Assembly: GCA_963971535.1 (NCBI GenBank)
Contig: OZ020594.1
Location: forward strand, 116,099,127-116,163,126
Origin: Notolepis coatsorum
Taxonomy: Eukaryota; Chordata; Actinopteri; Aulopiformes; Paralepididae
Direction: 5' to 3'
Length of the DNA stretch: 64,000 bases
The notes under the pieces are model-generated. The model was not told where the DNA came from. It did no database searches and worked only from the letters and a program-made list of their open reading frames with translations. Of the stretch, positions 52,862-62,942 are shown piece by piece (position 1 is the first letter of the stretch; the number at the start of each line of letters is the position of its first letter). The translations under genes were made by a program, and so were the position numbers.

Positions 52862-53020
52862 TCACCGCGCAGATTGATTGATTGAAAATGTTATTAACAG
52901 ATTGCAGAATGCGGCTCAATACACACAATTGTTAAGGGGATGCAGACCAGAGAAAGACTTTTGTCTTGTTTACATCAGGGTCCCCCATTTTCAATTCATA
53001 ATTAATTGTAAGTAAGGGTG
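52862..53020 (-). mobile_element. LINE 3' tail, reversed
   Basis: Same tail family, lacking the 'gggtacaatacagtac' stretch. The flanks 'atcaccgcgcag' and 'gtaagtaagggtgcaac' match those at 43590-43758. Confidence 0.8.
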
Positions 53021-53279
53021 CAACTAGCACCGTGCAATCCATTCTTTGTGGATCTAGCCCCGAGACAGTCGTCTTTATGTAAGACATTAATCAGTATTTT
53101 CTTTTCTTATCTTTTAAACTATGTTTTTATGTGTAATTTATTCTATGTATTGTATTTTATATGGACCCCGAGTCCTTAATAAAATGTAGATTGATTGACA
53201 TCCATGAGGTGTTTAGGAATGGTAGAAATTAAGAACAAAATTACTTTAAAGAATGTAAATAAAGTGGTAAAATGATCAC

Positions 53280-53412
53280 CTCTGGCAAGCTCGTCTATGT
53301 CCAGCAGACCATCCTTGTTGCCACGGGTGATGGGAAGCGTGTGGACGTCTGGACAATCCATTAGGGTTTTCTCTAGACGTCGACACAAAGATGCACAAAA
53401 CAAATTCATCAT
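53280..53412 (-). CDS. Possible first coding exon of a host gene
   Basis: The minus-strand ATG at 53412 (or 53409) has a good Kozak context (gtccaccatgatg) and opens a frame of 44 codons. It reads MMNLFCASLCRRLEKTLMDC, PDVHTLPITRGNKDGLLDID, ELAR, then a candidate splice donor (ccagag|gtgatc, GT at 53278-53279). The residues look protein-like, with an amphipathic helix followed by a charged loop, and unlike the transposon families around it. I do not recognise the family. The next exon would lie at lower coordinates and was not found in the repeat-filled sequence. It could be chance. Confidence 0.35.
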
Positions 53413-53899
53413 GGTGGACGGAGTGGATTATTTTCCAAAAAACTAAAGGCTAAATTACAGCAGGTTAAGAGAAAAAGATACCTTCATGTCATAGTTCATA
53501 ATGTACCGACAATAGCCTACATCTGCCAAACTTATTTTTGTCAAAGTGCTTGAATCTTCCAAGAGATTGTAACGCAAGCTTCGTAACAAAGACCTGTGTC
53601 AAGCTAGCGACAACAATATGACTTTCTATCAGAATCTTTCAAAATAAAAGCTGCAACATATGCATCTTTTCAGCTTTTTATACCATCGCTTGTAAAAGGT
53701 GTAAGACATTTTAAAACATAGCCTACCAGGAACTATCCAGTTTCATAAAAACATAAGTGATGGTAAAGGAGTGTAGGTGCAGGATATAGTCCGAATCAGG
53801 CCGGGTCCTGTTTTTAACCGTGGCTGGTGTAACGATGTGACAGTGATCCTACAACACTGTTCTCCTGACCTGGACACTTTTGAATTGTAAACCCTTCTA

Positions 53900-54115
53900 C
53901 TCCCCCCGCAAGTTTACATTTTTTATTTCAGAATTATATTATATTGTGCTTCTATCTTAACTTAGTTCATAATTCATTTTATTTTACTTCACCTTTTTAT
54001 TTTATTATCCGTCTGTTATTGTCTGTCCGTTAGTGTCGCACCAAAAACGACCAAAGCAAATTCCTTGTACAGTATGTGAAAACTACTTGACAATAAACAC
54101 CTTTCTGATTCTGAT
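53900..54115 (+). mobile_element. LINE 3' end, (TGATTC)n type
   Basis: 'gtcgcaccaaaaacgaccaa' then 'agcaaattccttgta' and 'ttgacaataaacacctttct' with a 'gattctgat' end. The same segment, without the 'acttgacaataaacacctt' part, is at 60080-60262. Confidence 0.65.
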
Positions 54116-54156
54116 GGTTGCTGGCTTGGTAGTGGCGGCTTGTTGCTTGAGGCACA

Positions 54157-55469
54157 GCTAACTGAGAGACTGGTGCTGGAGGGGCCTCAGTCTGTAACTA
54201 ACTGAGAGACTGGTGCTGGAGGGGCCTCAGTCTGTAACTAACTGAGAGACTGGTGCTGGAGGGGCCTCAGTCTGTAACTAACTGAGAGACTGGTGCTGGA
54301 GGGGCCTCAGTCTGTAACTAACTGAGAGACTGGTGCTGGAGGGGCCTCAGTCTGTAACTAACTGAGAGACTGGTGCTGGAGGGGCCTCAGTCTTTAACTA
54401 ACTGAGAGACTGGTGCTGGAGGGGCCTCAGTCTGTAACTAACTGAGAGACTGGTGCTGGAGGGGCCTCAGTCTGTAACTAACTGAGAGACTGGTGCTGGA
54501 GGGGCCTCAGTCTGTAACTAACTGAGAGACTGGTGCTGGAGGGGCCTCAGTCTGTAACTAACTGAGAGACTGGTGCTGGAGGGGCCTCAGTCTGTAACTA
54601 ACTGAGAGACTGGTGCTGGAGGGGCCTCAGTCTGTAACTAACTGAGAGACTGGTGCTGGAGGGGCCTCAGTCTGTAACTAACTGAGAGACTGGTGCTGGA
54701 TGAATGAATGAATGAAAACTTTATTTAACAGATTGCAGAATGGGTACAATACAGTACGGCTCAATACATACAATTGTTAAGGGGATGCAGACCTGAGAAA
54801 GACGTTTGTCTTGTTTCCATCAGGGTCCCCCATTTTCAATTCAGGGGGGCCTCAGTCTGTAACTAACTGAGAGACTGGTGCTGGAGGGGCCTCAGTCTGT
54901 AACTAACTGAGAGACTGGTGCTGGAGGGGCCTCAGTCTGTAACTAACTGAGAGACTGGTGCTGGAGGGGCCTCAGTCTGTAACTAACTGAGAGACTGGTG
55001 CTGGAGGGGCCTCAGTCTTTAACTAACTGAGAGACTGGTGCTGGAGGGGCCTCAGTCTGTAACTAACTGAGAGACTGGTGCTGGAGGGGCCTCAGTCTTT
55101 AACTAACTGAGAGACTGGTGCTGGAGGGGCCTCAGTCTGTAACTAACTGAGAGACTGGTGCTGGAGGGGCCTCAGTCTGTAACTAACTGAGAGACTGGTG
55201 CTGGAGGGGCCTCAGTCTGTAACTAACTGAGAGACTGGTGCTGGAGGGGCCTCAGTCTGTAACTAACTGAGAGACTGGTGCTGGAGGGGCCTCAGTCTGT
55301 AACTAACTGAGAGACTGGTGCTGGAGGGGCCTCAGTCTGTAACTAACTGAGAGACTGGTGCTGGAGGGGCCTCAGTCTGTAACTAACTGAGAGACTGGTG
55401 CTGGAGGGGCCTCAGTCTGTAACTAACCGAGAGACTGGTGCTGGAAGGGCCTCAATCTGTAACTAACTG
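54157..55469. repeat. 40-bp minisatellite, about 29 units, split by a LINE tail
   Basis: The unit 'actgagagactggtgctgga' plus 'ggggcctcagtctgtaacta' is repeated almost without change from 54157 to 54700 and from 54845 to 55469. Some units have 'tcttt' for 'tctgt'; the last ones are diverged. The unit contains an imperfect palindrome ('ctgagag...ctcagtc'). The homogeneity suggests recent expansion. It lies upstream of the possible exon at 53412. Confidence 0.95.
54701..54844 (-). mobile_element. LINE 3' tail inserted in the 40-bp minisatellite
   Basis: 'tgaatgaatgaatgaaaact' through 'cccattttcaattca', a 144-bp 5'-truncated copy. The break lies between 'gctgga' and 'ggggcctcag' of one unit, so the insertion hit an existing array. 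No long target duplication is visible. Confidence 0.9.
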
Positions 55470-55650
55470 TTTTAACCCAGTAGCTGCTGCTAGCTGGAGT
55501 CTTGTGAGCCTGGTCTGTAGGTGAAGGTCGTAAGTCCTGCCTGTCTTGTGCTCCTGTTACCTCCTCCTCCTCTTCATCTCTTTCTATCTCTCTGGACACT
55601 TTGTAGTAATCTAAGTGTACTTTGCTTCACTTCATAACCGGTGTCTGTGT

Positions 55651-55957
55651 TATGGATGGGTACCGAATTCGGTACTTTTGAGGTACCGAACCGAAACACG
55701 TCGGTACTACCGAGTATCAATTCAAGTGAGATACCGAAAAGAAAAGAAAAAAGCAGTCGGAGCAATGGCAAGCCGAAAACGGTCGAAATTGTAGTTATTT
55801 GAAGTTTGGATTTTTTTTACGACTGAGGTAGGTAAATAAAATTTCTTGAGACTAAAGTACCGAAAAAAGGTACCGTTGGGTACCGGTATCGATTCACAGG
55901 TACCGGACGGCGGTACTGGTACCGTATCGGTTCAAATGTGAAAGGTACCCATCCCTA
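55651..55957. mobile_element. hAT MITE, 307 bp
   Basis: Ends 'tatggatgggtaccgaattc' and 'gaaaggtacccatcccta', with a perfect 8-bp duplication GTCTGTGT (55643-55650 and 55958-55965). The interior has 'ggtaccgaaccg'-type repeats. Confidence 0.93.
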
Positions 55958-55993
55958 GTCTGTGTAGACAGAGAGAGAGAAATAATGTTATTA

Positions 55994-56345
55994 TTAGGGG
56001 TGTAACGATGCATCGATTAATCGAAATGCATCGATTCTAATGTGTTAGAATCGATGCATCAATTTGAATTATGTTAATCGATTATAATAGAAAAAAATCT
56101 AAATAAAATACAAAAAATGTGTAATGCTTATGTTTTTTTTTTGTGTGTATTGTTTTTATTGACCTATAGTCCATTCATGCTGAGTGAATCAGTTCCCCCA
56201 GCCACATTTGTGTATACAAATTTTTTGGGGGAATTAACTGATGGGAAATTTATAGAAAATTTATCGAATCGTGGTCAAATGAAGACATTTCATGGTGCAT
56301 CGAATCGTTGCCTGAATCGGTATAATATAAATAATAATAGATAAA
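55994..56345. mobile_element. hAT-like element, left end and interior
   Basis: Starts 'taggggtgtaacgatgcat' and has 'cgattaatcgaaatgcatcg' and, further on, 'gcatcgaatcgttgcctga', typical hAT MITE sequence. The right end is not evident; it runs into (taa)-rich sequence near 56320-56360. Confidence 0.6.
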
Positions 56346-56367
56346 TAATAAATAATATAATAATCGC

Positions 56368-56600
56368 GGTGAGCTCAAGAGAGAGGGGGTGAGCTCAGGA
56401 GAGAGGGGGTGAGTTCAGGAGAGAGGGGTGAGTTCAGGAGAGAGGGGGTGAGCTCAGGAGAGAGGGGGTGAGTTCAGGGAGAGAGGGGGTGAGTTCAGGA
56501 GAGAGGGGGTGAGCTCAGGAGAGAGGGGGTGAGTTCAGGAGAGAGGGGGTGAGTTCAGGAGAGAGGGGGTGAGCTCAGGAGAGAGGGGGTGAGTTCAGGG
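56368..56600. repeat. 20-bp minisatellite, about 11 units
   Basis: Unit 'gtgagttcaggagagagggg' with alternating 'gagctc' and 'gagttc' variants. One unit lacks a G and one has an extra G. Strongly purine-biased on the plus strand. Confidence 0.92.
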
Positions 56601-56651
56601 AGTGTATTATTTTCTATTGACCGCAAGTATTGCAAGAGCGCAAGATCGCAA

Positions 56652-56709
56652 TTGATTGATTGATTGATTACATTAATTAACAGATTGCAGAATAGGTACA
56701 ATACAGTAC
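56652..56709 (-). mobile_element. LINE 3' tail, very short, (TGAT)n
   Basis: 'attgattgattgattgatta' followed by 'cagattgcagaataggtaca', only about 58 bp of the tail family. Confidence 0.75.
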
Positions 56710-56986
56710 TCCAGATGAGGGGGGATGGCATCCCCCCTTCTAAAACAGTCATCCCCCCTTCCCATCCCTTATGTAATTTTATTAATGAACATGGCATTAC
56801 TGCTATTTCAACATCCACAAAGAATGGATTGCGCTGTGCTAATTGCATCCTTAACTGCACGAGTTTAGCATGCGGTATCTGCTCCGTCTTTGCGAGCTAT
56901 CCACAAAGGACATTGCACGGATGAGATACTAGTGCAGACACGCCCTAATGTATGCAGTTTGCTCCTGATATGCTCCAGCGCAGTTG
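56710..56986. other. Unassigned 277 bp
   Basis: Contains a short inverted repeat ('ggggggatggcatcccccc') but no gene or named element. Confidence 0.3.
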
Positions 56987-56994
56987 GCTCGTGG

Positions 56995-58183
56995 TAGGGC
57001 TGAACGATTAATCGATTTTTAATCGAAATCGTGATTTGAAAGGATGCAATTAAAAATCGCCAGGCCTGCAATTAAAAAAAATATATTTAAATGTTTTATT
57101 ATTTAACCAGGAAGTCCCATTGAGATACAAGATCTCCTTTGCAAGGGAGACCTGGCCAAGATGACAGCAATAACATTTGCAATACATCACACAGCAATAA
57201 AATGTGCGATACATCACACAAGAACATAATAAATGTGCATGTATACAATATACAATACATCACATGTAAACACAAAAACACAAAGCAGAATAGTCTACAC
57301 ATGATAGTGAAAGTGTATAATACAGGGTAATACAGTAATTTTGCAGTTGGGACCCGACTACAGAAAGCAGCAACATTCTTCTTGTAGGAAGTTATGTAAT
57401 AGAGATTTAAATTGTGTCTAAGTGGATAATGGTCCTGTAGCCCATTCCATGTCCAAGGTGCGAAGCTTGAGAAAGCTGTTCCTAGCTAACCCTGCTCAAG
57501 ACAGAGAAAACATCTGAGCTGAGTAAGGAAAGGGTGGGGGGGAGCGGGGCTTGGGGGGGGGGGGGGGGCATCTCTCTCTCTCTACTGGTTCAATTAATGT
57601 AGAAAAGTAGAAAAACGTTGCACTATAAAAACGAACTGGATAGTTGATGATAATAAACATTTAACTTCATTAGCTGAAGTATTCTAAAATCATTTAAGCC
57701 ATTCTCCTTTTCTGTGTGTGTGTGTGTGTGTGTGTACACGTCTCATATCTGGTCTGACATCAGAGGGGTTTGATAGTATTTACAGATAATGTTGATAATT
57801 AAACACAAAAAAAATTATAATACAAAATAAATATACATGATCATGCAACATAAAAAAAATTGTTGTAGGAGGAACAGTTTGGGAGAGGGAGGTAAGGGGT
57901 TTTAGATTGTGTGTTGTGAAGTTTAGACTTCAGAGAGGGAGAGTAAAGTACAGAAAAAAAAGTACTGTTGGGTACCGTACCGGTATCGATTCCCAGGTAA
58001 AAAGAAACATTTTCAGACTCGGTGTCCCGAACAGACCCACCGCGTAGGCCACATGCAAGCCGCATTTTACAATAAACCTCTGTGGGGCTGCTTAAAAAAA
58101 ATTATAATCGCAAATGTAATCGCAATCGCAATATCTGTCAGAAAAGTCGCAATTAGATTATTTCCCAAAATCGTGCAGCCCTA
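56995..58183. mobile_element. hAT element, 1.2 kb
   Basis: Ends 'tagggctgaacgattaatcg' and 'aaaatcgtgcagcccta', with a perfect 8-bp duplication GCTCGTGG (56987-56994 and 58184-58191). Inside is a common fish repeat end ('aaccaggaagtcccattgag', 57103-57160). A piece around 57700-57860 is shared with the hATs at 22550-22720 and 44170-44330 ('gatcatgcaacataaaa'). Non-coding. Confidence 0.92.
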
Positions 58184-58514
58184 GCTCGTGGAGCAGTCTG
58201 CACCTGACAGCACTGTTGGCAGATATCAGGAAGGGGGGAAATAAATGAGGCATAGAAGACATAACAGTATTTTTCACCATTAGTATTCCGTTCATTTCGT
58301 ATTGTATTTAGTTTACTTCGTAATGTATAAAGCTTGCTTAATTTATATTTTCATGACACATTGCATCCTTTGTTTTTGTCACTATCTTTCGCCATTGCAT
58401 ATGTTTGTCTGTCCTATTCCAATTCAATTTTTTTTTATAATTTTTTTCTATATTTCATTGAGTTGATATCTCATTTAATTTTATTCAATCACGTTATTAA
58501 GTTGTAAAGCCCTG

Positions 58515-60059
58515 GGCCCTCATTTATCAACAATGCTTAGAAAGTGTTCTATTTTCGTTCTTAAGCACAGAATTTAGAATGTCTCTAGAAAATAGGGATT
58601 TATCAACCGTGCGTACACGGGTCCTACGCACACTCCGTGTTGATAAATACCATTTGTTCTTACCGTCTATGCTCGTGCACGATTATCCATATATGGTAAT
58701 GAAACACCCCCATGGGATGTGAAATAATGGACTAACCCGAGCGAACTCTGAGAAACTTCACTGAGAGCGAGATTGATCACCAAGGTCTAACCAACTAATT
58801 CAACGTATACAGCATTTCCCGTTGTGAACAATCTTATTTGGAAACATGACACACAGAATAATAGTATTTAGCGTTTTATTTTAAACAATATTTAATCGTA
58901 TTATTATAGATATTTTTTGAGAATAAATAAATCCAATGAAGTTGTCAAGTTCACAAACAACTCCGCTGAGGAGGAGGGAGCGTGTAGACTATCTTCGGTG
59001 TGCCGGGAGCCAAGGATGTTGACTGACCCAGTCCTGCTACAGAACCAGCACATTGACAGAAATAAATCACAAGCTGATCTGACATTAAGCACTGTAATGA
59101 CTGAAATTAAATCAATTTCAGCAGGCCAACTCTGCACTCTACAATGCCTATTGTGCGCTCCGTGGTCCGTGGTTTTGGTCAGAGTCATTATGGCTTCAGT
59201 GGATAACCCTGATCTGCATTTAAGTGATGTTTTAATTATAGATACCCCAGTAATAACATTACAATTGAATTAAATACAATTAGGCCTGAATGAGTCGTGT
59301 TCCTCCCAGCCACCGGCAACGACATTATCAGCCAAAATGCGCATCGCAGATTATCTGTACATTGACCGAGTGGAATCCCATTCACATTACTGGATTTGTT
59401 TATTGATGGAGCTTTGAAAGCTACATGGGTACAGTCTATTGCTCCGATGATGTTGGGTAACCTGGCGTAAAATCCTCTCTTGGCCTCCTGTTATTGATAT
59501 ATGGATATTGTATGTAGTTGGGGGTTGGGGAAATTACGACATCCAACACTGCGTTTTGCTCCACGCTCCAATTTGGGTCTCAAATTGCGGTACAAATCAA
59601 GGAGAATGTGTCTCGGGTAGCGGACTCTACTTAATATTATTATGTTCTCTCTCTACAAATAGACTGCCCTATATCTCTGAAAACATCTGAGCGCACACCG
59701 CGAGAAGTATTCCTATAATAATGCTATGAACCAGGCTGAATTCATTCGGAAATACCTATGGTTTGACAATAATTACACCAATGTCGCTATTTTACAATGA
59801 ACTATAGTGAATTACGGGTCATACAGAACACGTTATTGTTGAAACTAATGCATGAAACTGATGAAAGCATATGCCGTCCCGTCTGCAGTCTTCATATTCT
59901 ACCACTGGGCGCCAGGTACGCACGGTCTGAGCTGTGCGTAGAATACGCACAATGTCAAGCACAAGTTCAAATTGATAAGTCCCACACTTTGCTTAGAAAT
60001 GATCGTACGCACGGGTTACGCACATATCTGTGCGTACGCACCATTGATAAATGAGGGCC
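58515..60059 (-). mobile_element. PIF/Harbinger element, 1.5 kb
   Basis: Terminal repeat GGCCCTCATTTATCAA and its reverse at 60044-60059, flanked by CTG (58512-58514 and 60060-60062). It is inserted in the 3' part of an older LINE. A transposase fragment lies on the minus strand at 59395-59475. The subterminal regions are full of 'tgcgtacgcac' palindromes. Confidence 0.88.
59290..59480 (-). pseudogene. Harbinger DDE transposase fragment
   Basis: The minus strand near 59475-59395 reads LPNIIGAIDCTHVAFKAPSI, the signature 'GAIDCTHV' first-aspartate block of PIF/Harbinger transposases (HARBI1-related). Stops follow, and little else of the transposase is readable, so this copy is inactive. Confidence 0.8.
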
Positions 60060-60079
60060 CTGGCCTATATTTGATTTCA

Positions 60080-60262
60080 TAATTATATTCTATTCTATTG
60101 TGCTTAACTTAGTTCATATTTCATTTAATTTTACTCCACCTCTTTATTGTATTATCTGTCTGTGAGTGTCTGTCCGCTAATAATAACTTTATTTGTATAG
60201 CACTTTTCATACAGAGGTTGCACCGAAAACGACCAAAGCAAATTCCTTGTATCTGATTCTGA
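60080..60262 (+). mobile_element. LINE 3' end, (TGATTC)n type, second copy
   Basis: Matches 53930-54115 ('gcttaacttagttcatattt', 'accgaaaacgaccaaagcaa', 'tctgattctgattc'). A 40-bp insert with 'actttatttgtatagcactt' (60184-60222) breaks it. The Harbinger at 58515-60059 separates it from possible upstream parts near 58260-58511. Confidence 0.6.
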
Positions 60263-60960
60263 TTCATTTCTCCACCGCAAATCCGCCCCTCAATTAATAT
60301 CGCCGCAGGGGGGCATTATCCCACGGGACAATGCATTGGGAAAATAAATTATTTTGAGCAACCTGTCCATAGTGCTGAATCTTTATACCAAAGAAGATTG
60401 AGGACAAAAAGCATGATTATGGAAATCTTTGGAAACGTCTATGAGATGGGGGAGAGTGGGGTAGGCAGCCATTGACAAGATTGGTCCTATTTTGTATTTT
60501 CTGTATACTTTTGAATATATTTAGAATTAGTTTTTCTAAGCAGTTTCAATTAGCATTTGGGAATGGTAAGAATGAATATTTGTATTTGAACAGCAATAAA
60601 ATGATGATGGATCAATATTTTTCTCATTCCTTTTTTTAGAAGGGGTTATTGTATTGTACATAATGATTGAATTAATCACAATTGAAAATCAACCCTTTAG
60701 ATACCAGTTTTGATCATACCAGTAACTGCTTTTTTAAATACACTATAATTCAATATTCTAGAAACACATTTGACTTTGCTGAATTGAACAAAATGGTGAA
60801 TTGGGACTGTTAACCTACAAGACCATAGACTTCCATTACAAACACTTTTGACCCTAACTGTAAGTGGTGCCATGGCAGCCTGGGCGGGGACTGAGGTGCC
60901 AAACATCCATAATAACATCATGCATGTTGTTTTAGAAGTGTATTATCTTACAGTAATCAA
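60263..60960. other. Unassigned 700 bp
   Basis: No gene or named repeat is recognised. It lies between LINE fragments. Confidence 0.3.
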
Positions 60961-60975
60961 AAGTTATCATTACAC

Positions 60976-61608
60976 ATGGGCAAAACAGAGTCCATTCTCT
61001 TCGGTTCAAATAACAAACTCAGCAAGACCGACGGCTTCTCAGTTACAGTGGGTGACAATATTGTCACAAGGAAAGATGAAATTACCTACCTGGGTTCCAT
61101 CCTAGAGGCTAATCTTTCCTGTGACAAAATGGCATCCAATGTAATAAAAAAAGTCAACCAACGAACTCGATTCTTGTACCGGATCTCCTCTCTGGTAAAC
61201 AAGAATAACCTAAAGACTCTGGCAGGAGCACTCATTCAAGGGTACTACAACTATGCTTGCACCTCATGGTACCAAAGCACCTCAAAGGCGATAAAAACAA
61301 AATTACAAACATCTCAAAACAAACTGGTCAGACTACTGCTTGACCTTACTCCTAGAAGAACCCACCTCACCCCTGCCCACTTTGACAACCTAGGATGGCT
61401 TAGAGTAGACGACAGAGTACAGCAACTTGCAATGGGCCTGGTCTACAAGATACACTACACGACCAAGATACCCATGTACACTCAAAATACTTCCCAAAGG
61501 TCAGTGAATACCATGATCACAACACCAGAGGGAGCTCCACAAATCATGTTAAACCCAGATTCGGAAACTGGATGCATTGCCCAATATAAAGAAACGAATA
61601 GCCAATAA
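60976..61608 (+). pseudogene. LINE RT C-terminal part, open frame
   Basis: A 210-codon frame starting MGKTESILFGSNNKL, with VTRKDEITYLGSILEANL, SNVIKKVNQRTRFLYRISSL, ACTSWYQSTSKAIKTKLQTS and LGWLRVDDRVQQLAMGLVYK. It is the part after the catalytic palm of the tail-family LINE and the best-preserved copy of this region. The catalytic motifs are missing, as is the 3' tail on this strand; a reversed tail lies at 62296-62655. Confidence 0.8.
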
Positions 61609-61657
61609 ATGTGAAGTTATCTTTGAACCTCTGTTGTCAAGCCTCGTCAATATAAGG

Positions 61658-62125
61658 GCGGTCAGGTGGCGTAGCGGAGATTGCGCTCATCACCAATGCA
61701 GGAGACGCTGGGTTCGAGCCCAGCTCTCGCCGTTGCTACCAGCTTGGCTGGCCGTTCATACTAATACAATTGGCAGTATTAGGGGGTGGGAAAGCTGGCG
61801 GGTGGGAATCTGGCGTTGTGGACAGCGACGCCTACAGGTCAGGTCTCGGCGCTTGCTAAGCGGGGCAGGACTTGGTGGAGATAGCGTGCCCTCCCACGCG
61901 TTACACTCCACCAATGAGAGTCCTCGCTGCCAAGTGAAAAGAGCGTCACTGGCTTGACGGCGCACGTCTCGGAGGAAGCGTGCGTTCGACATCAGGACAC
62001 CCTTGTACCGACTCGTGGGAGAACATGCGAACAACAACCAGGTAGGGGAGGGGGGGAATTGGCACAACGACTAATTGGGACGGGGAGAAAAAATCTGAGA
62101 AAAATAGGAGAAAGAGAAGGTTCAA
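61658..62125 (+). mobile_element. tRNA-derived SINE, about 470 bp
   Basis: Head 'cggtcaggtggcgtagcgga' (box A) and 'gggttcgagcccagctc' (box B). The body includes 'aattggcagtattagg' and the 3' part 'ggcacaacgactaattgg' with an A/G-rich end. It is the cleanest copy of the family, with near-duplicate flanks 'caatataa' / 'caaatataa'. Confidence 0.85.
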
Positions 62126-62295
62126 ATATAATTGTCCCCCCCAATAATATGTGCTATCAAGACTGTGTATCTAGTGTATCTACTCCTGCTCTGTAATTCT
62201 AGTTTCAAAATACTCCCTAAAAGCTTCATTTGCGTATTAAAATGATTAAAATGTTCTACCGGGGGACGATGCTCCCGGTACCCCCTACTCTGCGT

Positions 62296-62655
62296 GAATG
62301 AATGAATGAAAACTTTATTTAACAGATTGCAGAAAGGGTACAATACAGTACGGCTCAATACATACAATTGTTAAGGGGATGCAGACCAGAGAAAGACGTT
62401 TGTCTTGTTTACATCAGGGTCCCCCATTTTCAATTCATAGTGACATTTATGACATATAACACTAACCCTAACCCTTATAACACACACAACATACATGACA
62501 TCATGACATTTATGGCATAGGGACATACATGACATACAGGTATATAGTACTGTTACATTTGTGACATATATGATATGCAAATATACAGTACTGTTACCCA
62601 TAGATCCTGACAGAGTATATATGATGGGGAGGAGACTGTACATTAAGAGGGGGTA
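62296..62655 (-). mobile_element. LINE 3' UTR and tail, reversed
   Basis: 'tgaatgaatgaatgaaaact' followed by about 350 bp of reversed 3' UTR ('acatcagggtcccccatttt', 'gacatacaggtatatagtac'). This is the longest 3' UTR copy besides 18629-19100. Confidence 0.85.
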
Positions 62656-62760
62656 GGGCTGGGCGATATGACGATATTATATAAATATCGGGTACAGTTC
62701 ATTAACGATACACTTTTTAAACGTATCGTGGATATCGTGATGTTTTGCCCAAGAGGCTTG
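62656..62760. mobile_element. hAT left end, truncated
   Basis: Starts 'tagggctgggcgatatgacg', the same terminus as the 50034-50739 hAT, with 'gtatcgtggatatcgtgatg' inside. The right end is missing. Confidence 0.65.
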
Positions 62761-62825
62761 TGTTGCGTCAATCTGGTCCACACGTTGACACTTTTGAACA
62801 GCGCCGCCCCACACACACACTACTG

Positions 62826-62908
62826 CAGGGCTATTCAACTGGCGGCCCGCGGGCCAGATCCGGCCCGCGGGATGATTCTGACCGGCCCGCCAAAGATTAC
62901 ATGATAAT

Positions 62909-62942
<34 letters not shown>

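Noticed and set aside
54157-55469. Possible repetitive protein-coding exon in the 40-bp array
   Set aside because: 40 is not a multiple of three and every frame meets stops (taactaactga in each unit).
60976-62655. Twin-primed LINE with plus-strand ORF and reversed tail
   Set aside because: The ORF piece lies on the 3' side of the reversed tail, which twin priming does not give; these are separate insertions.
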